Assembly (NCBI RefSeq): GCF_020073815.1
Contig: NZ_JAIQZJ010000012.1
Span: 62,001-126,000, forward strand
DNA length: 64,000 bases
Reading direction: 5' to 3'
Source: Nocardioides mangrovi
GTDB lineage: Bacteria > Actinomycetota > Actinomycetes > Propionibacteriales > Nocardioidaceae
A program made the position numbers and the translations under genes. Under the pieces are notes generated by a model. The model saw only the letters and a list, made by a program, of their open reading frames with translations. It was not told the origin of the DNA and searched no databases. Below are positions 27,961 to 37,647 of this stretch, one piece after another (positions within the stretch are counted from its first letter, which is position 1; every line of letters starts with the position of its first letter).

Positions 27961-28091
27961 GGGCCGACCCGGCGCACCGGCCTCGGCCGGCCCGAGGGCG
28001 CTGGCCGGGCCGATGCCCCGGGTCGATCAGGTGACGAGGGCGGTCCGGTCGCGGAGGTCGATGTCCCCGCCGTCGGCCGTACCGCCGGGCG

Positions 28092-28235
28092 CTACTTGAA
28101 GATGCTGTAGCCGCCCGGGCCGACGGCGAAGCCGACGACGATCAGCACGATGCCCCAGAGCCAGGCGCCCTTGAAGAGCTGGACGATGCCGGCCACCACG
28201 AGGATGACGGCGATGATCCACAGCAGGAATGCCAT
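28092..28235 (-). CDS. Small membrane protein with GPGG motif
   Basis: 47 aa: two hydrophobic stretches (FLLWIIAVILVVAGIVQLF and WGIVLIVVGFAV) separated by KGAW, ending GPGGYSIFK. The GPGG-motif small membrane proteins are widespread in actinobacteria and have no known function. ATG at 28235 with GGGAGG 10 nt upstream. The ribosome site lies in the arm of a short hairpin. It sits 55 bp downstream of the DUF5709 gene on the same strand. Confidence 0.82.
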   Translation of the reverse strand: MAFLLWIIAVILVVAGIVQLFKGAWLWGIVLIVVGFAVGPGGYSIFK

Positions 28236-28246
28236 GTGAAAGAACC

Positions 28247-28266
28247 TCCCTCTCGATTGCGAGGGA
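28247..28266 (-). promoter_or_regulatory. Hairpin overlapping the ribosome-binding site of the GPGG gene
   Basis: TCCCTC (28247-28252) and GAGGGA (28261-28266) are complementary across 8 nt. On the transcript the 3' arm overlaps the GGGAGG (complement of 28245-28250) used by the small gene, so folding could mask it. Confidence 0.4.
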
Positions 28267-28273
28267 AGTCGTA

Positions 28274-28286
28274 CCCCCTTCGGGGG
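28274..28286 (-). terminator. Possible terminator after the DUF5709 gene
   Basis: CCCCC-TTC-GGGGG at 28274-28286, directly after the DUF5709 stop on the - strand. The stem is only 5 bp, so it may be partial, letting some transcription reach the GPGG gene. Confidence 0.4.
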
Positions 28287-28290
28287 CGGA

Positions 28291-28725
28291 TCACTCGTCC
28301 CCGAAGTCCTCGACGATGTGGATCGCAGCCTCCTCCGCCGAGGCGGACCCGTCGTCGATCCCGACGTCGTCGCCGACCAGGTCCTTCTCCTCGTCCTCGC
28401 CGAGGCCCTCGTCGAGGTCGACGAGGCGCCCGGCCCGCGCGTTGCCGACCTCGCCGTCGTCGAGGAAGTCGTCGTCCTCGACGTCGTAGGGGTCGTCGTC
28501 GGGGATCTCCTGGCCGACGCGCTGGTCGATGGTCTCGCGGTGCTCCTCCTCCCAGGCGGTGTTGCCGTAGCCCTGGCCGGCGGAGTACTTCTCGGGCGGG
28601 GAGTAGCCGCGGTCGAGCGGGTCCTCGACGTCGTCGTCGCCGAGGTCGTCGATGTTGCCCGGCTGGTCCTCGTCGTCGACGCTGTAGTCGCCGTAGATCT
28701 CCTGCTCGCCGTCACCTTGAGTCAT
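28291..28725 (-). CDS. DUF5709 acidic protein
   Basis: 144 aa, strongly acidic and apparently disordered (many Asp/Glu). Conserved stretches [36 protein letters not shown], broken here as [11 protein letters not shown] and [12 protein letters not shown], match DUF5709 of actinobacteria, and the C-terminus [13 protein letters not shown] is typical. Soluble, without signal. ATG at 28725 follows a leaderless-type TAGCGT. Function unknown; acidic proteins of this sort may be stress-related, but nothing here shows it. Confidence 0.85.
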   Translation of the reverse strand: MTQGDGEQEIYGDYSVDDEDQPGNIDDLGDDDVEDPLDRGYSPPEKYSAGQGYGNTAWEEEHRETIDQRVGQEIPDDDPYDVEDDDFLDDGEVGNARAGRLVDLDEGLGEDEEKDLVGDDVGIDDGSASAEEAAIHIVEDFGDE

Positions 28726-28732
28726 GGCGCTC

Positions 28733-28738
28733 ACGCTA
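28733..28738 (-). promoter_or_regulatory. Predicted leaderless-type -10 (TAGCGT) for the DUF5709 gene
   Basis: On the - strand TAGCGT ends 7 nt before the ATG at 28725, with no ribosome site between. Confidence 0.5.
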
Positions 28739-28816
28739 CTGCCAGGGTCCACGGACCCGAACTCTCACCCGAAACGGCCGATTGCACCCGGTGGGGGCAC
28801 GGGCAACCGTGGAGTC

Positions 28817-31162
28817 ATGGACCCGGACTTCCAGACCCTGGACCGCTGGTGGCGCGCGGCCAACTACCTCTCGGTCGGTCAGATCTACCTGATGGACAAC
28901 CCGTTGCTCCGCGAGCCGCTGCGCGCCGAGCACGTCAAGCCCCGCCTGCTCGGCCACTGGGGCACCACCCCGGGGCTCAACTTCGTCTACGCCCACCTCA
29001 ACCGCGAGATCATGCGTCGCCGGCAGTCGATGATCTTCGTGACCGGTCCCGGCCACGGCGGCCCGGGCGTCGTGGCGTCGTCCTACCTCGAGGGCACCTA
29101 CTCCGAGATCTACCCGAACGTCGGGCTCGATGAGCGCGGCCTCCAGCAGCTCTTCACCCAGTTCTCCTTCCCGGGCGGCATCCCCAGCCACGCCGCACCG
29201 GAGACGCCGGGGTCGATCCACGAGGGTGGGGAGCTCGGCTACGCCCTCTCGCACGCGTACGGCGCCGCCTTCGACAACCCCGACCTCGTGGTCGCCGCCG
29301 TCGTGGGTGACGGGGAGGCCGAGACCGGGCCGCTGGCGACCAGCTGGCACAGCACCAAGTTCATGGACCCGCGGCGCGACGGGGCCGTGCTGCCCGTGCT
29401 GCACCTCAACGGCTACAAGATCGCCAACCCCACGGTGCTGGCCCGGATCCCCGAGGACGAGCTGACCGCGCTCATGCGCGGCTACGGGCACGCGCCGTAC
29501 GTCGTCGCCGGCTCGGACCCGGCCCAGATGCACGCCGACTTCGCGGGTGCGCTCTCGGCCGCGCTCGACGAGATCGCCGACATCCAGGGCGAGGCGCGCT
29601 CGGGCTCCGGCCCGGTGCCGCGCCGGCCGTGGCCGATGATCGTGCTGCGGTCACCGAAGGGCTGGACCGGCCCGAAGGAGGTCGACGGCCTCAGGGTCGA
29701 GGGCTACTGGCGCTCGCACCAGGTGCCGTTCGCCAACGCCCGCACCGACAAGGGGCACCGCAAGGTGCTCGAGGAGTGGCTGCGCAGCTACGCCCCCGAC
29801 GAGCTCTTCGACGAGGTCGGCGCGCCCGCGGCGGACATCGCCGCCCTGCACCCGGAGGGCGAGCTGCGGATGAGCGCCTCGCCGCACACCAACGGCGGCG
29901 TGCTGCTGCGGGACCTGCGGATGCCCGACTTCCGCGACTACGCGGTCACCGTCGAGCGGCCGGGCACCGGTTCGGCCGAGGCGACCCGGGTGCTGGGCGG
30001 CTTCCTGCGCGACGTGATGGCGCAGAACCTCTCGACCTTCCGGATGTTCGCCCCCGACGAGAACAGCTCCAACCGGCTCGGGGACGTCATGGAGGTCACC
30101 GACCGCACGTGGAACGCCGAGATCCTGGAGTACGACGACCACCTCGCGCCCGACGGCCGGATCATGGAGATCCTCTCCGAGCACACCTGCCAGGGCTGGT
30201 TCGAGGGCTACCTGCTCACCGGCCGGCACGGCTTCTTCTCCTGCTACGAGGCCTTCATCCACCTGGTCGACTCGATGTTCAACCAGCACGCGAAGTGGCT
30301 GGAGTCGACCCGCAAGATCGGGTGGCGGCGCCCGGTCGCGTCCCTCAACTACCTGCTCACCTCCCACGTGTGGCGCCAGGACCACAACGGCTTCTCGCAC
30401 CAGGACCCCGGCTTCATCGACCACGTGGTGAACAAGAAGGCGACGGTGGTCCGCGTCTACCTGCCGCCGGACGCCAACACGCTGCTCTCGGTGGGTGACC
30501 ACTGCCTGCGCAGCAGGCACTACGTCAACGTCATCGTCGCCGGGAAGCAGCCGGCCCGGCAGTACCTCTCGATGGACGACGCGATCGTCCACTGCACCAA
30601 GGGCGTCGGCATCTGGGACTGGGCGTCCAACGAGGGCGACGCCGAACCCGACGTGGTGCTGGCCTGCGCGGGAGACGTCCCGACGATGGAGACGCTGGCG
30701 GCGGTCCAGCTCCTGCGCGAGGAGCTGCCGGACCTGCGCGTCCGCGTCGTCAACGTCGTCGACCTGATGCGGCTCCAGCCGGAGTCCGAGCACTCGCACG
30801 GCCTCTCCGACGCCGACTTCGACGCCCTCTTCACCCGCGACCGGCCGGTGATCTTCGCCTACCACGGCTACCCGTGGCTCATCCACCGGCTGACCTACCG
30901 CCGCACCAACCACGAGAACATCCACGTGCGGGGCTACAAGGAGGAGGGCACCACGACCACGCCGTTCGACATGACGGTCCTCAACCAGGTCGACCGCTTC
31001 CACCTGGCGATGGACGTGATCGACCGCGTGCCGCGGCTGCACGCGACCTCCGGCGCCGCCCGCGAGCGGTTCAAGGACGCGCTGATCCGGCACACGCAGT
31101 ACATCCGGACCCACGGCGAGGACCTGCCGGAGATCCAGGACTGGGAGTGGGCGGGAGCCTAG
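28817..31162 (+). CDS. xfp: Xylulose-5-phosphate/fructose-6-phosphate phosphoketolase
   Basis: 781 aa, normal length. A thiamine-diphosphate enzyme that splits xylulose-5-P (and/or fructose-6-P) with phosphate into acetyl phosphate and an aldose phosphate. N-terminus [52 protein letters not shown] and [17 protein letters not shown] (ThDP site) are diagnostic; the C-terminus has [18 protein letters not shown] 28817 chosen because upstream in-frame starts add unrelated residues. Its TAG overlaps the acetate kinase GTG, so acetyl phosphate is passed on for ATP. Confidence 0.96.
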   Translation: MDPDFQTLDRWWRAANYLSVGQIYLMDNPLLREPLRAEHVKPRLLGHWGTTPGLNFVYAHLNREIMRRRQSMIFVTGPGHGGPGVVASSYLEGTYSEIYPNVGLDERGLQQLFTQFSFPGGIPSHAAPETPGSIHEGGELGYALSHAYGAAFDNPDLVVAAVVGDGEAETGPLATSWHSTKFMDPRRDGAVLPVLHLNGYKIANPTVLARIPEDELTALMRGYGHAPYVVAGSDPAQMHADFAGALSAALDEIADIQGEARSGSGPVPRRPWPMIVLRSPKGWTGPKEVDGLRVEGYWRSHQVPFANARTDKGHRKVLEEWLRSYAPDELFDEVGAPAADIAALHPEGELRMSASPHTNGGVLLRDLRMPDFRDYAVTVERPGTGSAEATRVLGGFLRDVMAQNLSTFRMFAPDENSSNRLGDVMEVTDRTWNAEILEYDDHLAPDGRIMEILSEHTCQGWFEGYLLTGRHGFFSCYEAFIHLVDSMFNQHAKWLESTRKIGWRRPVASLNYLLTSHVWRQDHNGFSHQDPGFIDHVVNKKATVVRVYLPPDANTLLSVGDHCLRSRHYVNVIVAGKQPARQYLSMDDAIVHCTKGVGIWDWASNEGDAEPDVVLACAGDVPTMETLAAVQLLREELPDLRVRVVNVVDLMRLQPESEHSHGLSDADFDALFTRDRPVIFAYHGYPWLIHRLTYRRTNHENIHVRGYKEEGTTTTPFDMTVLNQVDRFHLAMDVIDRVPRLHATSGAARERFKDALIRHTQYIRTHGEDLPEIQDWEWAGA

Positions 31163-32193
31163 TGCGGGTCCTCGTCGTCAACCCGGGCTCGAGCAGCCTC
31201 AAGGTCTCCCTGGTCGCCGACGCTGTGGCGCAGGAGGACGACGGCGGGCCGTACGACGGGATCGGGGTCCGCTTCGTCCACGGTGGCAGCCGCACCTCGC
31301 CGGCGCGGCTCGACCCCGCGGTCCTCGACGAGCTCGAGGACGTCTCGGCGCTGGCGCCGCTGCACAACCCACCCGCGCTCGAGGCGGCGCGGGACCTGCT
31401 CGCCGCGCACCCGGGCGTGCCGGTCGTCGCCTGCTTCGACACCACCTTCCACACGACGATCCCGGACGCGGCGGCGACGTACGCCCTGCCGCGGGAGTGG
31501 AACCGGCGCTGGGGTCTGCGCCGCTACGGCTTCCACGGGCTCTCGCACGCGTACGCCGCCCGCCGGGCGGCCGAGCTGGTCGGTCGGCCGGCCGAGGAGC
31601 TGAGGATCGTCACCTGCCACCTCGGCGGCGGCGCCTCGCTCTGCGCGGTCCGGGGTGGCCGGTCGGTCGACACCACCATGGGGATGACGCCGATGGAGGG
31701 GCTGGTCATGCAGACCCGCTCCGGCTCGGTCGACCCGGGGCTGCTGCTGCACCTGCTCACCCGCGAGGGGCTGGACCCGGACGAGCTGGAGCGCGGCCTG
31801 GACCGCGAGGCGGGCCTCAAGGGCCTCTCGGGCACCTCCGGCGACCTGCGCGAGGTCCAGGCGGCGATCGCCGCCGGCGACGCCGACGCCCGGCTGGCCC
31901 TCGACGTCTACGTGCACCGCCTGGTGCGGGAGGTCGGCGCCATGACCGCATCCGCGGGCGGCCTCGACGTCCTGGTCTTCACCGGCGGCGTGGGGGAGCA
32001 CGCGCCCGAGGTCCGGGCGGCGGTCGCCTCCGCGCTCGGCCACCTGGGGGTGACCGTCGACGCCCGCCGGAACGAGCGGTCCGACGACGAGCCCGACGTC
32101 GAGATCTCGGCCGAGGGATCGGCCGTGCGGACGCTGGTCGTGCAGGCGCGCGAGGACCTGGAGATCGCGCGTGAGGTGAGGGGGCTCCTCTAA
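31162..32193 (+). CDS. ackA: Acetate kinase (compact form)
   Basis: 343 aa, about 50 shorter than the usual ~400; the missing part lies between the N-terminal VNPGSSSLK and VRFVHGGSR. Core motifs remain: CFDTTFHTTIP, RRYGFHGLSHAYAA, VTCHLGGGASLCAV, DTTMGMTPMEGLVMQTRSGSVDPG and FTGGVGEHAPEVR. It converts acetyl phosphate and ADP to acetate and ATP. GTG start overlaps the phosphoketolase stop by one base (TAGTG). Compact acetate kinases are seen in other actinobacterial xfp-ackA pairs (memory). Confidence 0.93.
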   Translation: MRVLVVNPGSSSLKVSLVADAVAQEDDGGPYDGIGVRFVHGGSRTSPARLDPAVLDELEDVSALAPLHNPPALEAARDLLAAHPGVPVVACFDTTFHTTIPDAAATYALPREWNRRWGLRRYGFHGLSHAYAARRAAELVGRPAEELRIVTCHLGGGASLCAVRGGRSVDTTMGMTPMEGLVMQTRSGSVDPGLLLHLLTREGLDPDELERGLDREAGLKGLSGTSGDLREVQAAIAAGDADARLALDVYVHRLVREVGAMTASAGGLDVLVFTGGVGEHAPEVRAAVASALGHLGVTVDARRNERSDDEPDVEISAEGSAVRTLVVQAREDLEIAREVRGLL

Positions 32194-32196
32194 CCT
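32191..32196 (+). promoter_or_regulatory. Predicted leaderless-type -10 (TAACCT) for the substrate-binding lipoprotein
   Basis: TAACCT starts within the ackA stop codon and ends 6 nt before the GTG at 32203, so the lipoprotein gene may have its own promoter rather than share the xfp-ackA message. Confidence 0.5.
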
Positions 32197-32202
32197 GTCG
32201 CC

Positions 32203-33318
32203 GTGCTCCCGACCCGCCGCTGCGCCGCGCTCGTTGCCGGCGTACTCGCCGTCGCGCTGCTGGCGGGCTGCTCCGGCCAGCCCGGCTCGGCGCCGGCCCC
32301 GACGCCCTCCGCCCCGCCCGCGAGCACCGCTCCTGCACCCTCCGGGCCCACCGGCTCCGTGGTGGTCCTCCAGCGCGACGGCGACGTCGACCGCGAGCGG
32401 GGCTTCGACAAGGAGACCTTCGACGCCGAGCTCGCACAGGACTGTCCCGGGTGCACGGTCACCCACCAGGACGCGAAGGGGCAGTACCAGACCCAGACCG
32501 GGCAGCTGTCGACCCTGGTCGGCACCGACGTCGACGTCGTGGTCCTCGACCCGGTCAACCCGCTCACCGTGGTCACCTTCGTCGACCAGCTGCGCGACTA
32601 CGGCACCAAGGTGATCGTGATCGGCGCCAGCGTGGAGGGCGCGGACGTCCGGGTGGCCTTCGACGACGAGGCCGTCGGCACCGACCAGGCCCGCGCGCTG
32701 CTGCGCGCGGCCGACACGCGCACCCCACAGCTGCTCGTGGTCAACGGCTCCCCGGCCGACCCCACCGCCGTGACCGTGAAGGCCGCGGCGCACGCCGTCC
32801 TCGACGACAGCCGCGCCGGCATCGTGGGGGAGTACGACGACCTCGGCACCAGGCCGCGGCTCCTGCAGACCTGGCTCGCCACGCTGCTCACCTACTACCC
32901 GCCCGACGTGCTCGGCGGCGTCTACGCTGCCGACGACCGGATCGCCGGGGAGGTCATCGACGCCCTCGGGGCCGCCGGGGCGACCCCGGCGACGATGCCG
33001 CCGGTCACCGGTGCCGACGCGGAGCTCGACGCCGTACGCCGCGTCGTCGCGGGCACCCAGCTGATGACGGTCTACCGCCCGCTCGGTCCGGGGAGCCGGC
33101 GGACCGCGCAGCTCACCGCTGCGCTGCTCGCCGGCACCGACCTCGGCAGCACGACCGAGGTGGCCGGCACCCCGACGGTCCTCCTCGACCCGGTGCCGGT
33201 CGCCGCGGAGGACGTCGCGGACACGGTGGTCGCCGACGGCTACTGGACCGCCGACCAGATCTGCACGAAGGCGCTCGCCCGGGCCTGCCGGAAGGCGGGG
33301 GTCCGTCAGGGGGAGTAG
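32203..33318 (+). CDS. Sugar-type periplasmic substrate-binding lipoprotein, orphan
   Basis: 371 aa. A lipoprotein signal (VAVALLAGC, Cys23), a Pro/Ala/Ser linker and a type I binding-protein fold (GTDVDVVVLDPVNPLTVV, KVIVIGASVEGADVRVAFDD, AADDRIAGEVIDALGAAG) like xylose/ribose-binding proteins. Cys140-type pairs near the N-terminus (DCPGC) may form a disulfide. No ABC permease or ATPase lies next to it, so it is an orphan, serving a distant transporter or a sensor. Its 3' end overlaps the convergent kinase gene by 13 bp. Confidence 0.8.
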   Translation: MLPTRRCAALVAGVLAVALLAGCSGQPGSAPAPTPSAPPASTAPAPSGPTGSVVVLQRDGDVDRERGFDKETFDAELAQDCPGCTVTHQDAKGQYQTQTGQLSTLVGTDVDVVVLDPVNPLTVVTFVDQLRDYGTKVIVIGASVEGADVRVAFDDEAVGTDQARALLRAADTRTPQLLVVNGSPADPTAVTVKAAAHAVLDDSRAGIVGEYDDLGTRPRLLQTWLATLLTYYPPDVLGGVYAADDRIAGEVIDALGAAGATPATMPPVTGADAELDAVRRVVAGTQLMTVYRPLGPGSRRTAQLTAALLAGTDLGSTTEVAGTPTVLLDPVPVAAEDVADTVVADGYWTADQICTKALARACRKAGVRQGE

Positions 33319-35081
33319 GGCCCCGCGAGCGTCTCGAGGGTGAGCTTCTGCCCGTCGACGGTCACCGTCCACGGACCTGACGTCGCAGCCACGGCGAAGA
33401 ACCGCGACCGAGTCACGCGACCGGTCTTGCTGACGGGGACCGTCTGGCAGGCGCTGTCGGTCTGGCAGGCGGGCTGTCCTTGCTGCTGGAGAACGACGTC
33501 CTGGCTGCTGTTCGGCGCGAAGCCGGCGAGCTCGAGCTCGTACCACCAGCACGGGTAGGTGTAGCCGCCGGAGGAGTAGCTGCACGGGAGAGCCTTGTTG
33601 GCAGTGAGGGCGATCGTCCGCGCCTCGGCCTTGCCGCACTGCTTCTCTCCAGGTGAGGAGGCCGTCTGCCCGCCGGAGCTGCGGACTGCGCGTGCCCGCA
33701 AGCACGCGCGATCTCCGCCCTGAGTCGTCGTCACCCTGAAGGACTCCCGCTTGAGCGGGGCCCACGCGCCGTCGCGAAACACCTGCAGCTTGACGTCGTC
33801 CCCGGGCGGCGGCGTGACGGTGAACGCGACGGCGCGGTAGGCGGACTGGGCGGTCACCCGTGGCGCCTTGGGTGTCGCCGGTGGTGTCGCGGACTCGCTG
33901 GTGGAGGTCGAGGTCGTCGGGTCGGCGACCGGGTCGACCTCGTCGCCGTTGCGGTTGATCAGGACCGCGGTGACGATGGCGACGACCAGGACCAGGGCGG
34001 CGCTGAGCAGGACCGGCAGCAGCCACCGGCGCTGCTGGCGCTCGCGGGCGGCGACGGGCACCGGCGGCGGACCCGAGGAGCTTCCCCCGGCAGCGGGCTC
34101 GGCCGGCGGCGCCGGCGGCGTCGGGACCAGGGCGGGTCGGACCGCGGTCCGGCCGGAGTCCACGTTCGGATCCGGGGCGCCACCGGTCGGCGGCAGCGCC
34201 GTCGGCGGCAGCGGGACCGGCAGCGCCGCGCTGTCGATCTCGCGGACGATGTCGAGCAGCTGGGCGCGCATCTCGGCGGCGCTCTGGATCCGGCGGGCCG
34301 GGTCCTTCTCCAGGGCCAGGGCGAGCACGTCGTCGATCCGCAGGTCGACCGGGTGGTCGGTGCCGAGGGTGACCACCGGGGCGTTGATGTGGGAGTTCAT
34401 CATCTGGAAGTCGGTGCCGGCGTACGGCGCATCGCCGGTCAGCACCGCCCAGAGCAGGCAGCCGGCCGAGTAGACGTCGCCGCGCTCGTCGGCCGGGTGC
34501 CCGAAGTGCCGCTCGGGCGCCATGTAGGCCGGGCTGCCGATGAGCGTGCCGGTGCGGGTCAGCCCGCTGCGCTTCTCGGGCGCTCCCTCGACCGCGATGC
34601 CGAAGTCGGCGAGGTAGGGCACCAGCCCCTCGGGGCGGCTCCACAGCAGCACGTTGCCGGGCTTGACGTCGCGGTGCACGACGCCCGCCGCGTGCGCGTC
34701 GGCCAGTGCCTCGCTGACCTGCGCGACCAGGGACAGGGCGGCCCGGCGGTCCAGGGGACCGTGCTCGGCGATCCAGGACTGCAGGTCGCCGTCGGGGAAG
34801 AACTGGGTGGCGAAGTAGACCGTGTCCTCGTGCTCGCCGTAGTCGTAGATGCCGACGATGTGCCGCGAGTGGATCTTCGCCAGCGCCGCGGCCTCCTGCG
34901 CGAAGCGCTGGTGGTACTCGTCGCGGTCGGCGAGCGACGGCAGCACGATCTTGAGCGCGACCGAGCGGTTGAGGACCGTGTCGAGCGCCTCGTAGACGAC
35001 GCCCATCCCACCGTGGCCGATCTCGGCGACGATGCGATAGCGACCGCCGTACTGGTCACCCGCCTTCGGGAATCCCGCCAT
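33306..35081 (-). CDS. Transmembrane serine/threonine protein kinase (Pkn type)
   Basis: 591 aa. N-terminal kinase domain (~14-280): glycine loop IGHGGMGVVY, Lys44 in VALKIVL, HRD at 136-138, DFG at 159-161, APE in AYMAPERHF. A Pro-rich juxtamembrane linker (~285-345), one membrane segment (WLLPVLLSAALVLVVAIVTAVL, ~353-375) and an extracytoplasmic domain of ~200 residues with several Cys (CLRARAVRS, KQCGKAEA, CSYSSGGYTYPCWWYELEL). No PASTA repeats, so the sensed ligand is not peptidoglycan by that route. ATG at 35081 with AAGGG upstream. Confidence 0.93.
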   Translation of the reverse strand: MAGFPKAGDQYGGRYRIVAEIGHGGMGVVYEALDTVLNRSVALKIVLPSLADRDEYHQRFAQEAAALAKIHSRHIVGIYDYGEHEDTVYFATQFFPDGDLQSWIAEHGPLDRRAALSLVAQVSEALADAHAAGVVHRDVKPGNVLLWSRPEGLVPYLADFGIAVEGAPEKRSGLTRTGTLIGSPAYMAPERHFGHPADERGDVYSAGCLLWAVLTGDAPYAGTDFQMMNSHINAPVVTLGTDHPVDLRIDDVLALALEKDPARRIQSAAEMRAQLLDIVREIDSAALPVPLPPTALPPTGGAPDPNVDSGRTAVRPALVPTPPAPPAEPAAGGSSSGPPPVPVAARERQQRRWLLPVLLSAALVLVVAIVTAVLINRNGDEVDPVADPTTSTSTSESATPPATPKAPRVTAQSAYRAVAFTVTPPPGDDVKLQVFRDGAWAPLKRESFRVTTTQGGDRACLRARAVRSSGGQTASSPGEKQCGKAEARTIALTANKALPCSYSSGGYTYPCWWYELELAGFAPNSSQDVVLQQQGQPACQTDSACQTVPVSKTGRVTRSRFFAVAATSGPWTVTVDGQKLTLETLAGPYSP

Positions 35082-35125
35082 CGCCGCCCTTGCCCCAGTC
35101 GGCCGCTGTGGCCGCTCCCCGTGTC

Positions 35126-35152
35126 GGTCGTACCCGATGTTAACGGTCGTAC
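35126..35152. repeat. Short direct repeat upstream of the kinase gene
   Basis: GGTCGTAC occurs at 35126-35133 and 35145-35152 in the 58-bp gap between fbiC and the kinase gene. Spacing is 19 bp. It might be a regulator site for the kinase; evidence is weak. Confidence 0.3.
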
Positions 35153-37647
35153 GTCGTCCGGCGCTCGCTCACGGGTCGCCCGATGCCCGCGCCGATCTCG
35201 ACGAGCTCCTCGACGGTCTTGGCCGAGCCGTGCTCGGAGCCGGCCATCCGCGAGATGGTCTCCTCCATGAGCGTGCCGCCGAGGTCGTTCGCGCCCGCCT
35301 GGAGCATCGCGCGGGTGCCCTCGACCCCGAGCTTCACCCAGGAGGTCTGGATGTTGGGGATGCGGCCGTGCAGCATGATCCGCGCCATCGCGTGCACCGC
35401 GAGGTTGTCGCGCAGGGTCGGGCCCGGCCGGGCCACGCCGGCGAGGTAGATCGGGGCGCTGGTGTGCACGAACGGCAGCGGCACGAACTCGGTGAAGCCG
35501 TGGGTCTCGTCCTGGATCCGCGACAGCACGCGGAGGTGGCCGACCCAGTGCTTCGGGTGGTCGACGTGGCCGTACATCATCGTGCTCGTCGTCGGGATGC
35601 CGACCCGGTGCGCGGTGGAGACGATCTCGACCCAGGTGCGGGTCGGCAGCTTGCCCTTGGTCAGCACCCACCGGACCTCGTCGTCGAGGATCTCCGCGGC
35701 GGTGCCGGGCAGGGAGCCGAGCCCGGCCTCGCGGGCCTTGATCAGGAAGTCCTCGATGGACAGGCCCGTGCGAGCGGTGCCGTTGACGACCTCCATCGGG
35801 CTGAAGGCGTGCACGTGCATCTCGGGCACCCGCTGCTTCACGACGCTCACCAGGTCGAAGTACGCCGAGGCCGGCAGCTCAGGGTCGATCCCGCCCTGCA
35901 TGCAGACCTCGGTCGCCCCGAGCTCCCAGGCCTCCTGGGCCCGGTCGGCGACCTCGTCGAGCGAGAGTGAGTAGGCGTCGGCGTCGGTGCGTCGCTGGGC
36001 GAACGCGCAGAAGCGGCAGCCGACGTAGCAGACGTTGGTGAAGTTGATGTTCCGGTTGACGACGTAGGTGACCTCGTCGCCGACGGCCTCCTTGCGCAGG
36101 TCGTCGGCCAGTCGGCAGACCTCGCGGAGGAGGTCGCCCTCGGCGGTCATCAGGGTCAGCGCGTGCTCGTCGGAGAGGTTGCCCGGATCGGCCTCGGCCG
36201 CGCGCAGCGCCTCGGAGCCCTCCGCGTGGAGGACGGCCGGGGTGCCGGTGGTGGACGCGGCCGCCTTGATGGAGTCCCAGTCGCCGTAGACGTTGGCGAA
36301 GTCGGAGCGTCGGTCGTCGGTGCGGCCCCCGCCGGGTCCTTCGCGGTCGACCGCCTCGAAGAGGTCGGTGCGTCCCACGCTGGCGAACCCGCCGTCGGGC
36401 TCCTGCCACGGCAGGCCGACCGGTCGTACGCCGGGGCGCGCGAGGCCGTCGTCGGTGGCCAGCGCCGCGACGTGCGCGGAGACGCGCGGGTCGAGCCACG
36501 GCTCGCCGCCCCGGACGTACTCGGGGTGCACCGTCAGGCGCGGCCTCAGCTCGAAGCCGCACTGGGCGGTGAGGTCCCGCAGCCGCTCCAGCGACGGCCA
36601 GGGGCGCTCGGGGTTGACGTGGTCGGGGGTCAGCGGCGAGACGCCGCCCCAGTCGTCGACACCGGCCTCGAGCAGCGCGCGGCACTCGGCCAGGTCGACG
36701 AGGTTGGGCGGCGCCTGCACGCGGGCCTTCGGGCCGAGCACGATCCGGGTGACCGCGATCGCGGCGCGGTAGTCGTCGAGGCCGAGGTCGTCGGTGTGCC
36801 GCATCGCCGTGTCGGGCTTGGCCCGGAAGTTCTGGACGATGACCTCCTGGACCGCGCCGTACGCCTTCATCGTGGCGCGCAGCGCGAAGATCGTCTCGGC
36901 GCGCTCCTCGAGCGTCTCGCCGATGCCGACCAGCAGACCCGTGGTGAAGGGGATCGAGAGGCGGCCGGCGTCCTCGAGCACCCGCAGCCGGACCGCCGGG
37001 TCCTTGTCGGGGGAGCCGAAGTGGGCCTCGCCCTTGGTCTCGAAGAGCCGCCGCGAGGTCGTCTCCAGCATCATCCCCATCGAGGGCGAGACCGGCTTGA
37101 GCCGGTTCATCTCCTCCCACGACATGACGCCGGGGTTGAGGTGCGGCAGCAGCCCGGTCTCCTCCAGGACCCGGACCGCCGTCGCGCGCACGTAGGCGAG
37201 CGTCGAGTCGTAGCCCTGCTCGTCGAGCCACTCCCGCGCCTCGGGCCAGCGGTCCTCCGGCCGGTCGCCGAGCGTGAAGAGCGCCTCCAGGCAGCCGAGG
37301 GCCGCCCCGTCCGCGGCGATCTGGAGGATCTCGTCGGGGGAGAGGTACGGCGCGCGTCCCTCGCGGGCGGCGTGACCGGGGGTCTCGACGAAGGTGCAGT
37401 AGTGGCACCGGTCGCGGCAGAGCCGGGTGACCGGGATGAAGACCTTCGGCGAGTAGGTGACCGTGGCCGGCCGGCCCGCCGCGACCAGTCCCGCGTCGCG
37501 GACCTTGGCGGCGGCGGCGGTCAGCCGGTCGAGGTCCTCGCCGGTCGCGGCCAGCAGCACCGCGGCCTCCGCGACGTCGAGCGCGGCGCCTCGCTCGGCG
37601 CGTGCCAGCGCCCGTCGTACCTGCTGCGGGGTCGGGTGATCGCTCAC
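35140..37647 (-). CDS. fbiC: FO synthase (bifunctional CofG-CofH), F420 biosynthesis
   Basis: 835 aa, fused two-domain radical-SAM enzyme as in actinobacteria. It builds the deazaflavin FO from tyrosine and a flavin precursor. The N-terminal CofG domain carries CRDRCHYC (Cys77, 81, 84) for its 4Fe-4S cluster; the C-terminal CofH domain carries CYVGCRFC (Cys540, 544, 547). GTG start at 37647 overlaps the stop of the MMPL gene. It supplies the cofactor for the two LLM-class oxidoreductases encoded here. cofC, fbiA and fbiB are not in the window. Confidence 0.97.
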   Translation of the reverse strand: MSDHPTPQQVRRALARAERGAALDVAEAAVLLAATGEDLDRLTAAAAKVRDAGLVAAGRPATVTYSPKVFIPVTRLCRDRCHYCTFVETPGHAAREGRAPYLSPDEILQIAADGAALGCLEALFTLGDRPEDRWPEAREWLDEQGYDSTLAYVRATAVRVLEETGLLPHLNPGVMSWEEMNRLKPVSPSMGMMLETTSRRLFETKGEAHFGSPDKDPAVRLRVLEDAGRLSIPFTTGLLVGIGETLEERAETIFALRATMKAYGAVQEVIVQNFRAKPDTAMRHTDDLGLDDYRAAIAVTRIVLGPKARVQAPPNLVDLAECRALLEAGVDDWGGVSPLTPDHVNPERPWPSLERLRDLTAQCGFELRPRLTVHPEYVRGGEPWLDPRVSAHVAALATDDGLARPGVRPVGLPWQEPDGGFASVGRTDLFEAVDREGPGGGRTDDRRSDFANVYGDWDSIKAAASTTGTPAVLHAEGSEALRAAEADPGNLSDEHALTLMTAEGDLLREVCRLADDLRKEAVGDEVTYVVNRNINFTNVCYVGCRFCAFAQRRTDADAYSLSLDEVADRAQEAWELGATEVCMQGGIDPELPASAYFDLVSVVKQRVPEMHVHAFSPMEVVNGTARTGLSIEDFLIKAREAGLGSLPGTAAEILDDEVRWVLTKGKLPTRTWVEIVSTAHRVGIPTTSTMMYGHVDHPKHWVGHLRVLSRIQDETHGFTEFVPLPFVHTSAPIYLAGVARPGPTLRDNLAVHAMARIMLHGRIPNIQTSWVKLGVEGTRAMLQAGANDLGGTLMEETISRMAGSEHGSAKTVEELVEIGAGIGRPVSERRTTYDR

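Noticed and set aside
28027-28221. Small open frame overlapping the GPGG gene
   Set aside because: It is a shadow in another frame with biased composition; the 28092-28235 frame has clear membrane helices and a ribosome site.
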